Shown here piece after piece: positions 1 to 10,890 of a stretch of DNA of 64,000 nt. Every line of letters begins with the position of its first letter. Within the stretch, counting starts at the first letter, position 1. The position numbers were made by a program, and so were the translations under genes. This DNA comes from Gnetum montanum (taxonomy: Eukaryota; Streptophyta; Gnetopsida; Gnetales; Gnetaceae): positions 514,902 through 578,901 of the forward strand of contig MNCI01004154.1 of NCBI GenBank assembly GCA_015680685.1, given 5' to 3'. The notes under the pieces were generated by a model. That model was not told the origin of the DNA, searched no databases, and was given only the letters and a program-made list of their open reading frames with translations.

Positions 1-530
1 TACAACCTACCTTGGATGTGGAGATAAGCATCATTATCTAACCCTACTTGTACATATGCTTATTTTAGCCTAATATCCTAAGTCATTGGACCTAAGGGGA
101 TTGAGTTGCACAATACTTGAAGGTTTCTAATAATACAGGAACCATTTTCATGTACCCACCTCATGTATGATCCTTGATCACCTATCTTGGGAGTATATTG
201 AGGTATGGTCCAAAAATGATGGTTGAGCTAAGCCTTGTTTATGTAGTTTAAGATCCAAAGATAGACCAACTCATGACTAGATAGTGATCATATTCTTCAA
301 GTTGGATGGGCCTCAATGTGGGAATGCAATGTCACATTACATGGATGAAGTTATTGAAATCCATATACTTTTTACACATAATCATTGTTTGAATCCTCTT
401 ATAGATTAAATGATCTTGTATGGTAGAAACGTAGTGGAGGACTAGAAATTCATCCAACCACATCCATTGATGTTGTTTGTAAATGGAAATTTGAAAAAAA
501 GTGATGGGATGCAATATCGCATGGGCTATG

Positions 531-548
531 ATATCGCGTACGCGATAT
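531..548. repeat. 18-bp perfect palindrome
   Basis: ATATCGCGTACGCGATAT reads identically on both strands and keeps four CpG sites in an otherwise CpG-poor region. A second inverted pair surrounds it: GCAATATCGC at 511-520 against GCGATATTGC at 543-552. It lies about 20 bases upstream of the TATA box. Confidence 0.9.
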
Positions 549-567
549 TGCGTTGCACCACCAGTTC

Positions 568-575
568 TATAAATA
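568..575 (+). promoter_or_regulatory. Putative TATA box
   Basis: TATAAATA is followed about 15-25 bases later by a pyrimidine-rich stretch that could hold a transcription start. An AATAAA lies about 170 bases downstream, as in an LTR R region. No transcript evidence is available. Confidence 0.4.
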
Positions 576-1662
576 AGAGGCACCTCTCCCTTATTTAGGA
601 ATCTAGGCCTAGACTGTAGTGAAACTCTGGTAGTTTTTTCCCTCCAGAGATAGAATAATTTCCATGTGCCTACAATGGGAACTCCAAAGTGAATGGATCT
701 TTATTCGAGCAAATATTGTACCTAAACACAAGTTTGTGTATGGAAATAAAGATGAACTTCTTGGATAAACCTTGCAATGCATGGGATAGGCTAATTAGGA
801 TTTTACTTATTGTTATTTATTGCTTCACCATTTAAATGCTTTATTAGTCAATTAAATCTCTCTCAACCCTTCTCCCATAGTTAAGTGCATTCAGTACGAC
901 TACTTCGAGCACGTGCATTACGCTTGGTGATCCCAGTAACAACTAGCATTTGGTAACCAAGGTTGCATTGGTTTAGGGTGTGAATGGTAAGTGGGAACGG
1001 ATGTTGATGCTAGGTTAATTAAAGCTTAGTTAGTTAGTTAAAGTTAGTTAATTAGTCTCTTCAACCCTTCACTTCTTAGCATAGGAGATAAAATAGAAAA
1101 GACATAAAAATCACATACCTTAGACTTACTTAACCATACAATCGTGAAAAATACAAGTAAGTTTGGGAAGACAACAAATGATTAACCTTAAGTGTTCCAT
1201 AAGGCATATAGGCACTTAGTCTGCGGAGTTCAATCGGATTGCGCGTGCACGTTCGTATTCGTATGGTTGAGTGTAGGGGTATCTCGCCACTCATCAACAA
1301 GTAAGTTACATAATTGTGCTAACCATGACCTTGATAAGGTATCGAAGAAAGCTACCCTTTTATGGATTTAAATGATATATAGCTATATACTCTTTATTTT
1401 GAGTGATGAGCCAAGTGTTTAAGAATAACAAAGGAATATGACCCAAAACCATAGGTTGTATTCATTGTTAGTTATCATAATATGACTAAGAAAATGATGC
1501 TTCAATACTTAGCATTACAAAAAGTGGGAAGAGCTCTCATCAACAACTTGAGATAAGAAAGAACAGAGGTATGTAGGCTCTTTAGTTAACCGATCATTAC
1601 ATGTGTCAAATCCTCACAAGCTGCTAGTGTAACTAGAGCTTTGTGTACTAAAAATAATTATT

Positions 1663-1708
1663 GATCTTTAGAGGGTGACTACTAGGATCTTTAGAGGGTG
1701 ACTACTAG
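1663..1708 (+). repeat. Tandem duplication of a 23-bp unit
   Basis: A 23-base unit beginning GATCTTTAGAGGG is present twice, head to tail and without mismatch (1663-1685 and 1686-1708). An unmutated copy pair in decayed surroundings suggests a recent replication slip. The rest of 1331-1959 shows nothing I can identify. Confidence 0.85.
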
Positions 1709-1959
1709 GGGTCTTATCACTCAGAAGAGAAAAACAAGAAGAATAAAAACAAAAATATTTAGACTCATGTTTCAAATTTGCAACTTCTCTTAATGCTAAT
1801 ACTAAGACCAAATAAAAAACAGTTTGGTTTATCTTTTAGTTCTTGGATGGTGGCAAGTGTGGTAGGGATGCCTATTAGAAAAAATCAAAGCATTTCTATG
1901 GCTTATTAATCATGCTATGATACTTATCAGGATGGAGTGAAGGTGGTGTGGTTTACAAA

Positions 1960-3716
1960 TCAAGGACACTTATCCAACATGTAGATAAGAGACAAAAACC
2001 TAGCAACATTTGGTATTTGAATGTGCATTTATTAAAGCATTATGGTGTAGTGTAGACATTCAAACATTATATAATTTAAAGGAAGATTCAAAAGTGATTT
2101 CTATTATGTGGTGCCTATGGTGGGCACGTAACTAGCTTATTTTCAAATAGGTGTAGCTTCCATTACTAGCACAGGTGACTGCTAAAGGTGCTAGACTATG
2201 GAGAGAAGCTATGGCTATGATAGAAATGACACCAACATTTGAGTTGTCTTACAGTGAATTTAGGGAAAACACATAGTTGTGGGGCCTTATGCAATGACAC
2301 CAACATTTCTTTTTAGGACCATACCCTAGGATTGTAAGTGTGAAAATCCCTAAGTCTGCTTTGCTTCCATTATGGAAGCTAGTTGTTGAACTCATTGAAA
2401 GGTTATTCACACAAATGGGTAATGTCTGGAAGCTTCATGGGATGCATTTTGGATTTTTGAAGTGTCTCAAAATGGGGTAGCTAGTGACCATTTTTGGGTT
2501 CTTTTGAGTGTCATTGCATTGGATATGTCTTGGGAGATACTTAGGGCTTATTTTGGCTTTGTGGTAGGTAGCACATCTAGCTTTCATGATGTAGGAACTA
2601 GGAACTATGAGTGTGATGGGTTACCATACCATTTATATGAGGCATAGATGATTATTTCCTACCTTGTAGTTGGAGGTTCCCAAGGGATGTGTTGTCTTGG
2701 CTCTTATGATTGTTAAGCAAATTGTTTAGACCTTTCATGCACAACATGCTATGATGCTGGAGGTAGATTAGGTAGCTAAAAGGAAGTAGGTTGAGGTGGA
2801 GAAAGAGGAGGCTATTGTTGAGACAAGAATAAATGAACACTGGGTTTGGGAGGCCAACTGGGAGGCTAGGAAGATCACTTTTCAAAAGGAAATGGAAGAG
2901 CTTTGGGTGCATCATGAAAAGGAAATGCATTGAAAAGAAATGATGTAGGCTATGGTTGCAATGACTTTGGAGGTTTGGATTAGCCACAAACTGAAGGAAG
3001 AGCCAGAGAGATAGGAGTTTGAGAGGGTAGAAACTAAAAAAAGAGAGTAGGAGTGTTAGAAGTAGGAGGCATAATAGTCGTAGCTAAGGCATGCCCATGA
3101 ATAGAACACCACCATGTGGCTCAAGGAAGCAAAAACCGCATACATGCAGATGCATATTAACTGTATAGTAACATGGTTGGACCTAAGATGACTATCCATA
3201 TTGCTTTCATGAAATTACACCCTACTGAAAAAGGCACCAAGGAGGAATGAGCAAGGAAGGTCAAGGTCTTTAAAATCTTTTAGCAAGCAACTACTTTTGT
3301 GAATTCCAAGGATTACCATGCATAGCTAGACATGTTGCATGCTCAAATCTAGCCACATTGCAAGTGTGCCCAGCTTCCCCAACTTCCCTGCAACTCAAGG
3401 GATGATTGATGTGCTTCTAGACTATTTTGATGTGTTGGGTTGTTTCAAGGATCACTCCCAAGGAAGGGATTTTTTTGTCTATTCTCTTTATTTTTGGTTG
3501 CTCGCATTGAAGGAGCATCTTTTTTGGTTGCCATTGGCTTAGGGGAAGCATGTTGTTTAACTTTAATGATTGTTAGGTAGTTTGGTCAAGGTGNGGGAGG
3601 ATGGTGCTCCTCCCTGCTATGTGTTTAGAGTTGCTATTCAGGGGATCTGCCTTGCATTGTACATAATCTTCTTTATTTTTTGTTAATATACTCTTGAAAA
3701 TTTGTTAAAAAAATAG
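1960..3716 (+). pseudogene. LINE (L1-type) 3' fragment, copy a
   Basis: This is a broken 3' part of a non-LTR retrotransposon. Around 2340-2570 the translation carries a block (KIPKSALLPLW, then WKLHGMHFGFL and LALW) that matches 18.8-19.05 kb in the longer copy c (KIPR, WKL, HFLFL, LALWWVA). A Glu/Lys-rich, coiled-coil-like stretch follows at about 2760-3000 (e.g. EEAIVETRINEHWVWEANW). The 3' end runs through a T-rich non-coding tail with TTGTACATAAT and stops in an A-rich end near 3716. Frameshifts and stops are frequent, so it is non-functional. One unresolved base (n) sits at 3594. The 5' part of the element is missing. Family assignment rests on copy c, where the RT is recognisable. Confidence 0.6.
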
Positions 3717-4190
3717 TTTGATTTTACATTACAACCATTCAAGAAAATCCCATTATACAAAATACATGTAGTTTCTAATGTTCTACAAGATAAGGCAATG
3801 CTACCCATTTATGTGAGATTTAGGCCAAGAACTTAAACATGGATTCCAAGAACATGGTCATGCCTATGTTGGAAGAACTAGTTTTGATGATGACCTCATT
3901 GCACCCAGATGGAGAAAAATACAAGAATAATAATTTACTAGGGTAATCAGTAACCTCTCCAAAACAAAAGCCCTCACATTTGAAACACAAATTCATTTAG
4001 ATGAAGCCAGATTTATCTATTTTAATTGGTAGGATCAACTCCAAAATTAGTATTCAACCTTAAAGTTTTTTTGATAACTAAGATATATAAACATTTATGT
4101 AAAATATTTTTAAAACTCAACTATTTCACAAAAATAAGCCAATACACAAGGCCAAGGACCACAAATAGACAAAGCATAGGACAAACATGG
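3717..4190. other. Intervening sequence, no gene seen
   Basis: A+T-rich sequence between the LINE fragment and the solo LTR. I see no coding or structured feature here. Confidence 0.5.
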
Positions 4191-4195
4191 TGATG
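4191..4195 (+). repeat. Target-site duplication, left copy (TGATG)
   Basis: TGATG directly precedes the LTR start and is repeated exactly at 6920-6924, directly after the LTR end. Confidence 0.85.
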
Positions 4196-6919
4196 TGTTA
4201 CATTCCTTCTAGACACATTAGGTATGGACATATGATTACAATTTATACATTATGTGTGTTTTATTGATGGGTTATTGGGGATAACTTAGCTTAATATAAT
4301 TTCACTTTATATGTTGTGATTATGATGTCTTTACATTCTTAACTAACATGATTATGTACACTATCCTTGTGTGATGTGTTAGATAGGTAATGTTGTTGGC
4401 AAGGATGTCGGGTTGGGGTACAAGAGAACCTATATGATATGAATTTATGCTTTATATGAAATTTTATTATTTATGGATTTTAACTATAATGCTATGTTGT
4501 GTGATGCTTGGATGTGATTTTGGCATGTGAAGGTGTAGAGCATTTGATAAGGATCTCGTAGGTTTAAACAAATTTTAATTTGGACTCCCATTGTGATTGT
4601 TATGCATATTTAAAATGTAGGGTATTAGTTGGGGAGGGATAAAAGAAAATAAAATTATAAAAAATTTTCATTAAAAAAAGTAAAATTAAAATAAGAAAAA
4701 GTCAAATTGGTTTATACATGTGATGTGAGACATATGAGGAAACAAGTGCATCTTGCTTTTTTTTTTTTTTTTTTTAAATAACAGCATATGCTTTACACAT
4801 TGTTTTTCTTGTTGGTTTTCTTCCCACCACCCCACCATTTCCTACCCATAGAAATTGGATTTTGAGTTTCTTTTTTTTTCCTGTGTATTCACATGAACAA
4901 AAATGAATGGGAGCCTATTTTTTTCCTTCAGTTTTGTTTCCTACCTTCATCCTTTCCACTTGTTGATGATTTTACTTGCTTTGAACTTGGATTTGGAATT
5001 GTGGTGGTCCTATCTACATGGTGCAAACTTGTTTGGAGAAAAATATAGTTTTGTGGAATTTTTGAGGATTTCATGTTTGTTTTAAGTTTTTTGCTACAAC
5101 CATTTTAATTGGTGGGTTATCTTTACCTTTTTCATGTATTTTTGTACTAGATTAGTGTATATGATCATGCGATATGGGCATGTGAGATGAATAGTTAAAT
5201 GATTAAGCTTGGACATGTCATTTTGTACATTTCCCAAAATTTTACAATTTTGGTTGTAAATTATTTATTAATAAATATGTGATGTATGGTATGATGTGGA
5301 CTTGTGGATTATGATATGTGATGTTGATGACATTGGCAGGGTTGGAATATTATATTTTTAAGGGTCTATTGTAATGCAAGATTATTTATGAATTATTATT
5401 TTATTAATTATTAAATATTATTAATAATTATTTTATTAATCAAACTTGGAATGCCCATAACTTTGCTTCAAGGAGTTCGATTTAGGTGAAATTAGTGTCA
5501 TTAGAATCATCTTGGAAAGTACTTTCTAATTGTAGAATTGGTTTTCTCTTTGGGTATATATCATTTTGGAGGTTATTATAGTGGTCATTTTTTTTGAAAT
5601 TACATGCAATTCAAGAATTATGGTTGTGGTGCAAAACAATTTTGTTTTGTCAAATTGTGGTACTATTTTCATGAAATGAATGTGATTGTTAGATGTGGGT
5701 ATATGTGGTCATGTTATGTTGGTTTTGGTTGTGTTGTGATTGTGGCATGTGTTGGCTTAAGCTAACTTGGAATTCTACATGTTTTTGTAATGATACATAT
5801 AATGGTCATTAGTGGGTGGTGCTAGCATTAGGGTGTGGACCAGTTAGTGATGTGGCACCTGGAGGTAGTTGTGGATTAATCTTCACTGTGATGCATTAGT
5901 GAGACTCTTGTCTCACACATCATCTGAGGAGTAGGAGAGTGTAGGTGTGTTCATCCCTACGGTTGGTATGTGGCATAGATGTGTTCATCCCTATAGCCAG
6001 TCCTCCAAAAGGCTAGTGGTTGTGGATCATAAGTTGACAAACCCTAGTACTGATTGGATAAATAAAAGACCTATAGGAAATGACTATTTATGAGTACTCA
6101 TGGTAATGTTTCACATGCTACATTGAGTATGGATATGCTAGTGACCACATGGGCTATGTATATGATAGTATCAATTTGTGAGTCATAGCACTGATAATAT
6201 ATATACAATGATTAGATTATGATTGTGTGGGTCATAGGTTGTTTCATGGTATAGAGTAGGTATGATGGCATGGGCATGACAGTGGAAATGCATGTGATGT
6301 GGTGTAATGGATATATGATAGGTTATGTTAGATACTAGTTTTATCTATGATTGTATGAAAGCCATCTATTCTCTATGATCATGATTATGCTAGTGATATG
6401 TGTGATATGGTGTGTGTGTGTGTTATTTTAAGCATATGCAAGAATAATAGTTATTGTAGGTTACCTTGTATCCCACTTCTCTCCTCCAGTGTAGCACATG
6501 TTGACCATCTAGCAGGGGAAGTATAAAGGCTTTCCAATTAGTTTTATATTGACTTTATTTAATTATAGGTGGAAGTCACAAGAGCACAGATGAGCACAAA
6601 GAGAGAGAGTATAGGAGGGGAGAATATTTAGGTACTAGTTAATGTATATTTCCATGTATAGTAGTATGTACTATTTATAATTATATGAAACTCTCTATAC
6701 TTGTATATATGTGATGATGATGTTTATGTATTTTTGTATCTTATGAGAGCAATGTAGATTGTTGGTTTATGTAGATATATTTAGTTTTATAAATCAAAAT
6801 TTACATTTAAGTCTTTATTAGTTCATTAATTTTTAGTTTATCATGCTTCCATTGTGGTATTGCTAGTGATCCTAAGCATCACCCTACCCTAGCAAGGTAT
6901 AGTAGGGTGGGGTGTTACA
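4196..6919 (+). mobile_element. Solo LTR, about 2.7 kb (Ty3/gypsy-like)
   Basis: The segment begins TGTTACATTCC and ends GGTGGGGTGTTACA, so it has TG...CA ends, and it is flanked by identical TGATG pentamers. No internal element sequence and no second LTR is present, which is what remains after recombination between the two LTRs of one insertion. The end GGGTGTTACA resembles LTR ends of several plant Ty3/gypsy lineages, and the block around 5450-5520 (starting AACTTGGAATGCCCATAACTT) resembles their common LTR motif. There are no long ORFs, as expected. A (GT)n run lies near 6413. The lineage is inferred; the boundaries and duplication are read directly. Confidence 0.82.
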
Positions 6920-6924
6920 TGATG
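6920..6924 (+). repeat. Target-site duplication, right copy (TGATG)
   Basis: Exact repeat of 4191-4195, directly after the terminal CA of the solo LTR. Confidence 0.85.
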
Positions 6925-7729
6925 GACACACACAACTAGTTTCTAAACTTTCAAAAATTTCCCCTTGGTTAACTTGTACTTAACAAGTATGTCACATCAC
7001 AACAAATAAAGTTGACCAATGGAAGGTTAACCCTTGGATTTTATCCAAATAAAAACCTTTTAGGTAACAAGAAACTTAAAATTCTCATATCTTTCTATGA
7101 TGTGGTGGTTCACATGGATAGGGACCTTATTGCTAGTTCACAGATTTGAGAAATTTAAAATTGAACATTAATTATTATTTTTCATACTTCAATTTACCTT
7201 GATTATAGATCATATTGTTTTTCGATAACATTGCTTAATGTAAATTGTTCTTTTCACATTGTAATTTCATTTTGCCATTTTTATTCTTCTTCAATTCTTT
7301 CATCCAACTCCATACTTGGTAAAAATTTTGATATTAAAGAAACTCAAAATTTAATACCATGTTATAAAATTATCCAAGACTTTAATTACTATGTAACACT
7401 AATCTTATTCATAATCATTTTTAAAAAATACTGAAAGATGTAGTATACATGTAATTGTTACATAATTATCTTCTATCTGTAATTCACAGGTTGATGAGGA
7501 TCCTACATGATTGTGCCATGATCATTTTGAACAATTCCACAAATTATATTGTAATAAATGTAATTGTTACACGATGGTCTTCTATCTATCATTAATAGAT
7601 TGATCTAGGCCCTTTGTCATTTCAATGGATTGTTGTCATTTCATCGTTAATCACTATAATGTTAGATTCATTGTACAATCTTCATTTGAGTTCTTGGTTC
7701 TACTTTAGTTCTCCTCTTCAGAAGTCTTT
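6925..7729. other. A+T-rich intergenic, no gene seen
   Basis: I see nothing that reads as a gene. Two loosely similar stretches, near 7450-7490 and 7555-7600 (ATGTAATTGTTACA..ATC/GTCTTCTATCT), hint at an old short duplication. Confidence 0.5.
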
Positions 7730-8842
7730 TTCTCAACTTCACCAAAAAAAGAGTGAGAAAGTGTAACAAAAATTTCAAGATAAGAGTGTTTCAATGAGTG
7801 ACAACAAAGTAGGAGAGAAGGTGACCTTGAAAGCTACAAGATAGCAATGAATGTAGTAAAGAAGATAATAAGAAAGGACAACATTAAGAAGGATGAGAAA
7901 TCAACTAAAAATAAGAGAGGCAAATATAGTGATCATATTAGATGCATCAAGTCAAACATCACAGAGATTTTTCTTAGAGACAAGAAAATTTTGAAGCAAT
8001 GGAGGGTATATTTTCAAGACTTACTTAAAGAATTTTCTACATATGAAGTTGACTACATGAAATCAAATGTAGGAATGACCAACTTCATTTATGCCTTTGA
8101 AGCAACATTTCATGGGAGCATGATCCATTGTAAATTTCATCATTCTATGTATTCTGGACTGAAAGCATGTTCACACCACAAGGGAATGCCACCAAGACGT
8201 CATTTTAGTGTGATGCTTCAATACCTTTAAAAAACTATGTGGGAAAACCTTCCATAAATGCACACTTTGAACCCTATGATAAAAAATTTGGGTTTGAAAA
8301 TAAAATATAATTTAAATATTCTTGAAAATAGATGATTGAAATCAATGTTTAAAAGGTCCAACAAGTATATTACACTATTCTCTCTCTTCATAAATTAGTA
8401 AAGTTATTGTATCTAATATGAGAAAGTTGATCCATTAAAGTTGTAGTGCTATGGTTTCATAAGATTTTATTTTACTACTAGAGTAGTTTTCTATATTTTT
8501 GTATATCTTTGTTTGAAGTAAAGAAAGCTATTATAAAGATAAAGAATGGCAAAACAATAAGACCAAACAAGTATTCCTATATAGATATGAAATTCTATGG
8601 GAGATATAAAGATCTATTAGTTGACAAACTTATTCAACAAGATCTAGAAGGAGAGGCATATGCCAAATGATTGAAAGAAAAGTATTGTACTACCTATCTA
8701 CAAGAACAAGAAAGACATTTAAAACTATGAGAACTATAGAAGCATCAAGCTTATGAGAGACATGACTAAGTTATGGGAAGAGTTATAGAACAACACCTTT
8801 TTTTAAGAGGAGAATTAGTTGTTTTTAAAAAATCAATTTGGT

Positions 8843-8850
<8 letters not shown>
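7730..8850 (+). pseudogene. RTE-like LINE RT fragment (N-terminal part)
   Basis: Translation of about 7850-8065 includes HIRCIKSNITEIFLRDKKI and KQWRVYFQDLLKE, which match the start of the RT region of plant RTE-like elements. About 8500-8845 continues with KKAIIKIKNGKTIRPNKYS and then KLWERVIEQHL, which precede the catalytic RT motifs in the same family. Between them (about 8080-8490) lies unrelated sequence, so the copy is interrupted or rearranged. Stops and frameshifts make it non-functional. It runs into a TA/GA microsatellite at 8843 and the catalytic motifs are absent here. Family knowledge is from memory of these proteins; a profile search would settle the clade. Confidence 0.6.

Positions 8851-8892
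<42 letters not shown>
8843..8892 (+). repeat. (TA)n(GA)n compound microsatellite
   Basis: About 12 TA units pass directly into about 13 GA units. It interrupts the RTE-like fragment. Confidence 0.95.
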
Positions 8893-9539
8893 ATCAATTA
8901 TGAAAGCTATTTTCTTGCTAAGATAGCCCTAATGAAGAAACTTATGTGTAAAAAGAATAATCTGCATATGATTTGACTATCTTTGTTTATTCAAGATTTG
9001 GGCATTAATGCTAATTTGGATTTTAATGAAAGTGAATAGCATAAACAAATTCATATAACCAACGTCATGTAGTTAGAATAGAGCTAGGATGAAGATGATG
9101 GTGAATCGCATATGTAAGGGTAGAGTTGGAGAATTATGTTCATCTCTACTTCCAAGGCAAGATGCATGAATAATAAATAATGTAACACATCCATTCACTA
9201 GTGAGACAAAATGAAATTGTTTATCCTAAGACCCAAAGTATTTCTAATCATAATTTGCATGGGTTCATTTTATGGAATGTAAGTAGACATACTTGATCAA
9301 ACACACACATATTCTTTGGGGCATTCTTTTCTAGTCCAAATAAAAGAATATAAATGCTTGCACATAAAGTGGGTTAATGCATTAAAAAAACAATAAATAA
9401 ATAATAAATTTCTTGTATAAATGAAAATTTTAAATTATATTAGAACTTACAATGCATGTTATTAGTAGTAAAGGAAATTACTTCAAAGAGGTTTTTTATG
9501 TTTTATAATGCAACTATCAACAATTTATGAGAGACCCCC
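8893..9539. other. Intergenic, no gene seen
   Basis: A+T-rich, with no supportable coding sequence. It may include a diverged continuation of the RTE-like element, but I cannot show it. Confidence 0.4.
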
Positions 9540-10610
9540 TAGTGTCTAACATGTTAGAGGTTCTAAGGGTGAGGCACATGGAGACTACTAAGGTATGACT
9601 ATTAGCTTGGAGAATTCCTCACCCAATACATCCCTGGTGCATGCATAGAATCTCCATCAAGGGCTCCAAGACAAATTTGAAGCCAAATTAGCAAGAGCTA
9701 CCAAAGAAGTTGCTAGTAGGGCCTAAGTAGAGGAAGAGGCTCTACGGGAGACCAAGTGGCAAGCACATGAATAAGAATATTGGTACCCAACATAGTATAA
9801 ATAATTGCATCATAGATATGGTTAAGGAAGAGCAATGATGAAGGGAACTACATGAGGTGGCCATTAGAAATGAACTGGAATATGATCTACACAGATAGAT
9901 TAGGGAATAGCTGTAGCATGAGGAATAAGAGCTCAAGGCATGTGAGGCTACAAAGCTAGAACAAAGTGAAAAGGACAAGCTTGAGGAAGAGTAGATGTTG
10001 CAGTACTAGAGCCAAGGCTATGAGGCTAGCACCTGTCATTAGCTTCAAGAAGGAAAATTCGCATATGTCATTATTCACATTAACTACAACATGGCCTATC
10101 TTGCCATTTGTAGATACATCAGAAGGTCATGATCAAGCTTCATCTTGCTGGGACTAGTGATGAGTTAGAACAGATGCACAAAGAGTTAAAATACAAAGCT
10201 TTTCAACAAACTATGGTGTTTGTAGCAACTAAGCATCATTGGGTTGTCCTTAATGCCATTCACACATAAGAATGGGCCATATGCCCTTGTACAAGGCTAC
10301 AAAGACAAATTTAGGATTGCTCATGTGGTGGAAGACCTCTAAGCCCCTTTGGTGCTAGGTTTTCTATTTTCTGTTTCTCTTTTTGTTGCTATCTCTATTC
10401 ATGAGTTCTTTGGGTCTCTCTTGATCCATGTTTGGTTGACTTACCCTTTTTTCTATTGTGATTTAGGACCTGTTATGGATCTTTGTAGTTTCTGTGTCCT
10501 TTCAAGCTTGGGATTTTTTCTATGGCTTGTTGGGATGTGGGTTCTAGGACTTGATCCATTTGGGCTTCTCTACTTGTTTCAAGGGGGTTTTTCCTCTCCT
10601 ATAAGGTAAT
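9540..10610 (+). pseudogene. LINE (L1-type) 3' fragment, copy b
   Basis: The region repeats the tail layout of copies a and c. A charged helical stretch (about 9660-9960, with FEAKLARATKEVASRA and EEEALRETKWQAHE) corresponds to the coiled-coil part of copy c (19.22-19.6 kb). It is followed by the hydrophobic, T-rich 3' region (about 10350-10600, with TTGGTGCTAGGTTTTC) matching copy c near 19.87 kb. There are many stops. The copy ends abruptly at the G-rich block at 10617 without an A tail, so its 3' end is lost or misassembled. Confidence 0.5.
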
Positions 10611-10616
10611 GCAGAG

Positions 10617-10890
10617 GGTTGCAGGGGGGAGGGGGGGGGGGGGTTGGGGGGGGGTGGGTTGGGTGGGGCGCGGGGGTGGGGTGGGGGGGGGGCGGGGGGG
10701 GGGGGGTGGGGGAGGGGGGGTGGGTTGGGTGGGCCGCCGTGGGGGGGCGGGGGGGGGGGGGTGTGGGGGGGGCGGCGGGGGGGGGGGGGTGTGGGGGGGG
10801 CGGCGGGGGGGGGGGGGGGGTGTGGGGGGGGCGGCGGGGGGGGGGGGGTGGGGGAGGGGGGGTGGGTTGGGTGGGCCGCCGTGGTGGGGT
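10617..10890 (+). repeat. G-homopolymer-rich block with internal duplications
   Basis: About 270 bases are almost entirely G with scattered T, C and A. A ~36-base block containing GGGTTGGGTGGGCCGCCGTG occurs at about 10706-10741 and again at about 10847-10882, and a GTGTGGGGGGGCGGCGG unit recurs between them. Composition is unlike anything else in the window. It would form G-quadruplexes if real. An assembly or base-calling artefact is an equally good explanation; a second long G run at 14868-14879 ends in an unresolved base. The long ORFs it yields (Gly-rich or Pro-rich) are not genes. Confidence 0.85.

Larger units (their letters stand above)
1..1330 (+). other. LTR-like non-coding segment
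   Basis: I see no coding sequence here. The stretch has the layout of a decayed retroelement promoter region: an 18-bp palindrome (531-548), a good TATA box (568-575) followed by a C/T-rich start region, and an AATAAA signal (745-750). No matching second LTR, primer-binding site or target duplication is visible in the window, so calling it an LTR is inference. It could equally be a stray promoter-like fragment. Confidence 0.3.

Noticed and set aside
4196-6919. Several short open frames inside the solo LTR
   Set aside because: Short, without motifs, and inside an LTR with clear ends.
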